Assembly (NCBI GenBank): GCA_902783215.1
Contig: CACZQD010000021.1
Location: forward strand, 1-8,723
DNA: 8,723 nucleotides
Direction: 5' to 3'
Origin: an uncultured Erysipelotrichaceae bacterium
GTDB taxonomy: Bacteria; Bacillota_I; Bacilli_A; RF39; UBA660
In this document: piece by piece, positions 6,754 to 8,723 of the stretch
Layout: each line of letters opens with the position of its first letter
How positions within the stretch are numbered: position 1 is the first letter of the stretch
Notes under the pieces: model-generated
The model's input: only the letters and a program-made list of their open reading frames with translations
What the model was told of the DNA's origin: nothing
Databases searched by the model: none
Made by a program: the position numbers and the translations under genes

Positions 6754-8183
6754 TATGTTTTTACTTTGTCTTTCTTTTTATTAGTTTCACTATCAATAAA
6801 GCTATTTATATTATCTTTTAGAACTGGTACCATGTTTTCTTTATTTATACTTTCTAATGTATTAAATACATAGTCATTTATATCAAACATAGTTTGACAC
6901 ATGTTTTCATTTGTTATATTTATTTTATCATCATTAAATTGATTAAAATAGTAAGCTACTATATTTATTAATTCATCTGCATTACTAGTAGTTAATATGC
7001 CACTAGTTACTGCATCATATAAGGAGTATTTATAATCTTCTAATGATTCAAAGTTATATCTATCAAACCATCCAGAACGACTAATATATTTCATATCTTT
7101 GAAACCATATCTATTATCTATTCTTAAAGTATAAGTACCTTTTATTTTAGCTCTATTTTCATCTTTAGCATTCTTATGAAGATTATAGTCTACATATAGT
7201 TTTAAAATATTATTGTTATCATCTACATACATAGTAACTATATTTGATGAATTATTCTTTTTAGATGATTTATAAGTCATGACTTTATAATTCTGATTTT
7301 TTGGATTAAATATTTGAACATCATAATCTTTAGTATGAACTTTAATATCACTATATAAATCACATTTATTTATACTTATACTTTTATCACTTGTAGTATA
7401 AATATGACCTTTTAAATCATTAGATAAAATATTATGAAATAAACGATAATAGTTAGTATTTTCTCTTTTATTATATATACCTACATTACCATTTTTTTCT
7501 AAATAAATTGTCTTATCATCTGAACATTTAATACTAAATTGAAGTATTTGGTATAACAATTCATCTAAATTAATTACATTATCTTTGTACATTTCAATTA
7601 AATAATCTGAATCTTCATGTGGATAAACATCTACATGATATTTAACATTATTATTAATTAAATTTAATGTTACATCATTAATATTGTTTAACATATTTGT
7701 ATGATTAATATGATTTTTCATATTATCAAATTCGTATGAAGTATGAGTTAATATACCGTATATTTTTTTATAATCTGTTGGGTTATAGTGCTCTAATTCT
7801 GTGCCATTATATAAATTGATACTAAATGATTGATATTCGTAGAAATACTCCCCTAATGATTTAATAACACTATCAAACACACGATAATTAAATTCATTAG
7901 TATACTTATTACTCATTAAATAATTAATAACTAATTCTTGATTATTAGCTGTAGATGGATACAAAAATATCCCTCCATAACAATTATTTAAATCATCCAT
8001 AATCAAATAACTTTGCATTTTACTATCTTCATCCATATAACTAGGCCATTTTTCAATATAACTTGCAAATATATTATTAATATCTTTTAAATGATTTAAT
8101 TGTTTTTTATACTTATCATTATACTTAACTAAAATTTTATTGCGCCAATCAATATCATTTATTTTAATATTCTTGTATTTCAT
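6738..8183 (-). CDS. Uncharacterised 481-aa protein, possible GNAT-like N-terminus
   Basis: I do not recognise this family with confidence. It has no signal peptide or membrane segment. Residues about 55-150 (YLIMDDLNNCYGGIFLYPS, ELVINYLMSNKYT, FNYRVFDSVIKSLGEYF, FSINLYN) have the strand-strand-helix-strand order and spacing of a GNAT acyltransferase fold, without a clear acetyl-CoA loop. The middle (about 160-400) is rich in Asn, Asp, Lys and Tyr with many beta-prone stretches (for example VTMYVDDNNNILKLYVDY and GTYTLRIDNRYGF). The C-terminus is Lys-rich (NKKKDKVKTYKKDN) and was shaped by the 23-bp duplication. The start is supported by AGGAGG four nt before the ATG. It lies 15 nt after the repeat-protein gene, so the two are very probably co-transcribed, and a terminator follows. 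GNAT is a weak fold-level guess. Confidence 0.85.
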   Translation of the reverse strand: MKYKNIKINDIDWRNKILVKYNDKYKKQLNHLKDINNIFASYIEKWPSYMDEDSKMQSYLIMDDLNNCYGGIFLYPSTANNQELVINYLMSNKYTNEFNYRVFDSVIKSLGEYFYEYQSFSINLYNGTELEHYNPTDYKKIYGILTHTSYEFDNMKNHINHTNMLNNINDVTLNLINNNVKYHVDVYPHEDSDYLIEMYKDNVINLDELLYQILQFSIKCSDDKTIYLEKNGNVGIYNKRENTNYYRLFHNILSNDLKGHIYTTSDKSISINKCDLYSDIKVHTKDYDVQIFNPKNQNYKVMTYKSSKKNNSSNIVTMYVDDNNNILKLYVDYNLHKNAKDENRAKIKGTYTLRIDNRYGFKDMKYISRSGWFDRYNFESLEDYKYSLYDAVTSGILTTSNADELINIVAYYFNQFNDDKINITNENMCQTMFDINDYVFNTLESINKENMVPVLKDNINSFIDSETNKKKDKVKTYKKDN

Positions 8184-8198
8184 AAAACCTCCTGAATA

Positions 8199-8723
8199 TT
8201 ACTTTAAAGACAATATTTTTTGTTTTAATACTTCTGTATCATATCTTTCGCCGTACCACGGATCAAACTTGTTAATATAATCATCGTCACCTGAATTCAT
8301 AATAACATCTTTATGTGCGATAATATCACATCCAGGTAATGCAGCAAAATCCCAATTATATGATAAATCACCGCTTTCAATAATTACTTTACCATGTCTT
8401 CTTACATCGGCACCTTTTACCTCTTTAGCAAACAAATAATTATACTTTAAATCTTTACTTTCAATGACTACTTGTGCATGTTTTTCTATATCTGCACCTT
8501 TAATTAATAGTGCAAAAGAATAATTATATTGAGGATTTTTGCTTTCAATAACTACTTGTGCATGCTTTTCTATATCTGCTTCCTTTACTTCACGAGCAAA
8601 ACGATAGTTATAAAGTGGATCTTTACTTTCTAAAATTTTATTAGCTAAGCAATTAACATTAGCTTCTTCTATTGTTTCAGCAAACTTTATCATGCAACCA
8701 TAATCATTACTGTTTAATACAAC
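8199..8723 (-). CDS. 28-residue tandem-repeat protein, N-terminus beyond window edge
   Basis: The frame stays open to the right edge. The 11 codons before the apparent ATG at 8691-8693 read VVLNSNDYGC-like repeat sequence, and no ribosome binding site precedes that ATG. The Met is therefore internal and the true start lies outside. 175 residues are visible. Units of about 28 residues follow the pattern ADIEKHAQVVIES-K/D-x-x-YNY-x-FA-x-x-VKG. Counted from the internal Met they are about 13-40, 41-68, 69-96 and 97-123, then a decayed unit to about 148 and a short charged tail. Alternating hydrophobic positions suggest paired helices in a HEAT-like solenoid, typical of protein-binding scaffolds; similar repeats occur in Firmicutes and phage proteins (memory, not checked). 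It is the upstream partner of the 481-aa gene. Role unknown. Confidence 0.88.
   Translation of the reverse strand, partial: VVLNSNDYGCMIKFAETIEEANVNCLANKILESKDPLYNYRFAREVKEADIEKHAQVVIESKNPQYNYSFALLIKGADIEKHAQVVIESKDLKYNYLFAKEVKGADVRRHGKVIIESGDLSYNWDFAALPGCDIIAHKDVIMNSGDDDYINKFDPWYGERYDTEVLKQKILSLK
8406..8573 (-). repeat. Two adjacent 84-bp coding repeats
   Basis: Units 8490-8573 and 8406-8489 encode consecutive 28-residue repeats. They are nearly identical in DNA over the last 30 or so bases of the plus-strand copies (CTTTCAAT, ACTACTTGTGCATG, TTTTCTAT shared), with more divergence elsewhere. The next unit, 8574-8657, is clearly more diverged. This suggests recent unit duplication or gene conversion. 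Confidence 0.75.

Noticed and set aside
1..8723. CRISPR arrays, tRNA or rRNA genes, insertion sequences
   Set aside because: I saw no regularly spaced repeats with unique spacers, no cloverleaf or rRNA-like stretches, and no transposase or terminal inverted repeats. The only tandem repeats are the 23-bp pair and the coding repeats.

Overview
The window is very AT-rich bacterial DNA with short intergenic gaps, strong AGGAGG-type ribosome binding sites, a glmS ribozyme ahead of glmS, and a comEA-comEC competence locus. Together these point to a low-GC Firmicutes lineage, probably an uncultured or host-associated Bacilli/Mycoplasmatota-like group (inference). The genetic code looks standard: long genes contain TGG tryptophans and no in-frame TGA, and TGA ends one gene.

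Layout. Positions 1-2414 (minus) hold the DNA-uptake genes comEA and comEC. comEC starts at a TTG inside the end of comEA and runs off the left edge. The divergent gap 2415-2704 holds the glmS promoter and the glmS ribozyme. glmS (plus) fills 2705-4483 and ends in a hairpin terminator shared with the convergent gene. Positions 4524-6656 (minus) form a two-gene unit with its own extended -10 promoter: a 107-aa protein followed, with no gap, by a 602-aa putative zinc metalloprotease (HECGH plus downstream NETLTD). Positions 6738-8723 (minus) form a second unit: a protein of 28-residue repeats that enters from the right edge, then a 481-aa protein of unknown function with a possible GNAT-like N-terminus. 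This unit ends in a terminator whose stem lies in a 23-bp tandem duplication that also contains the stop codon of the 481-aa gene.

How the parts work together. The left part is conserved housekeeping: cell-wall amino-sugar synthesis under metabolite-sensing RNA control, and competence. The right part is accessory. None of its four genes belongs to a family I can name with certainty. The most interesting candidate for an undescribed system is the small protein plus cytosolic HExxH protease pair, next to the repeat protein and the 481-aa protein. No functional link between these two units is proven by the sequence.
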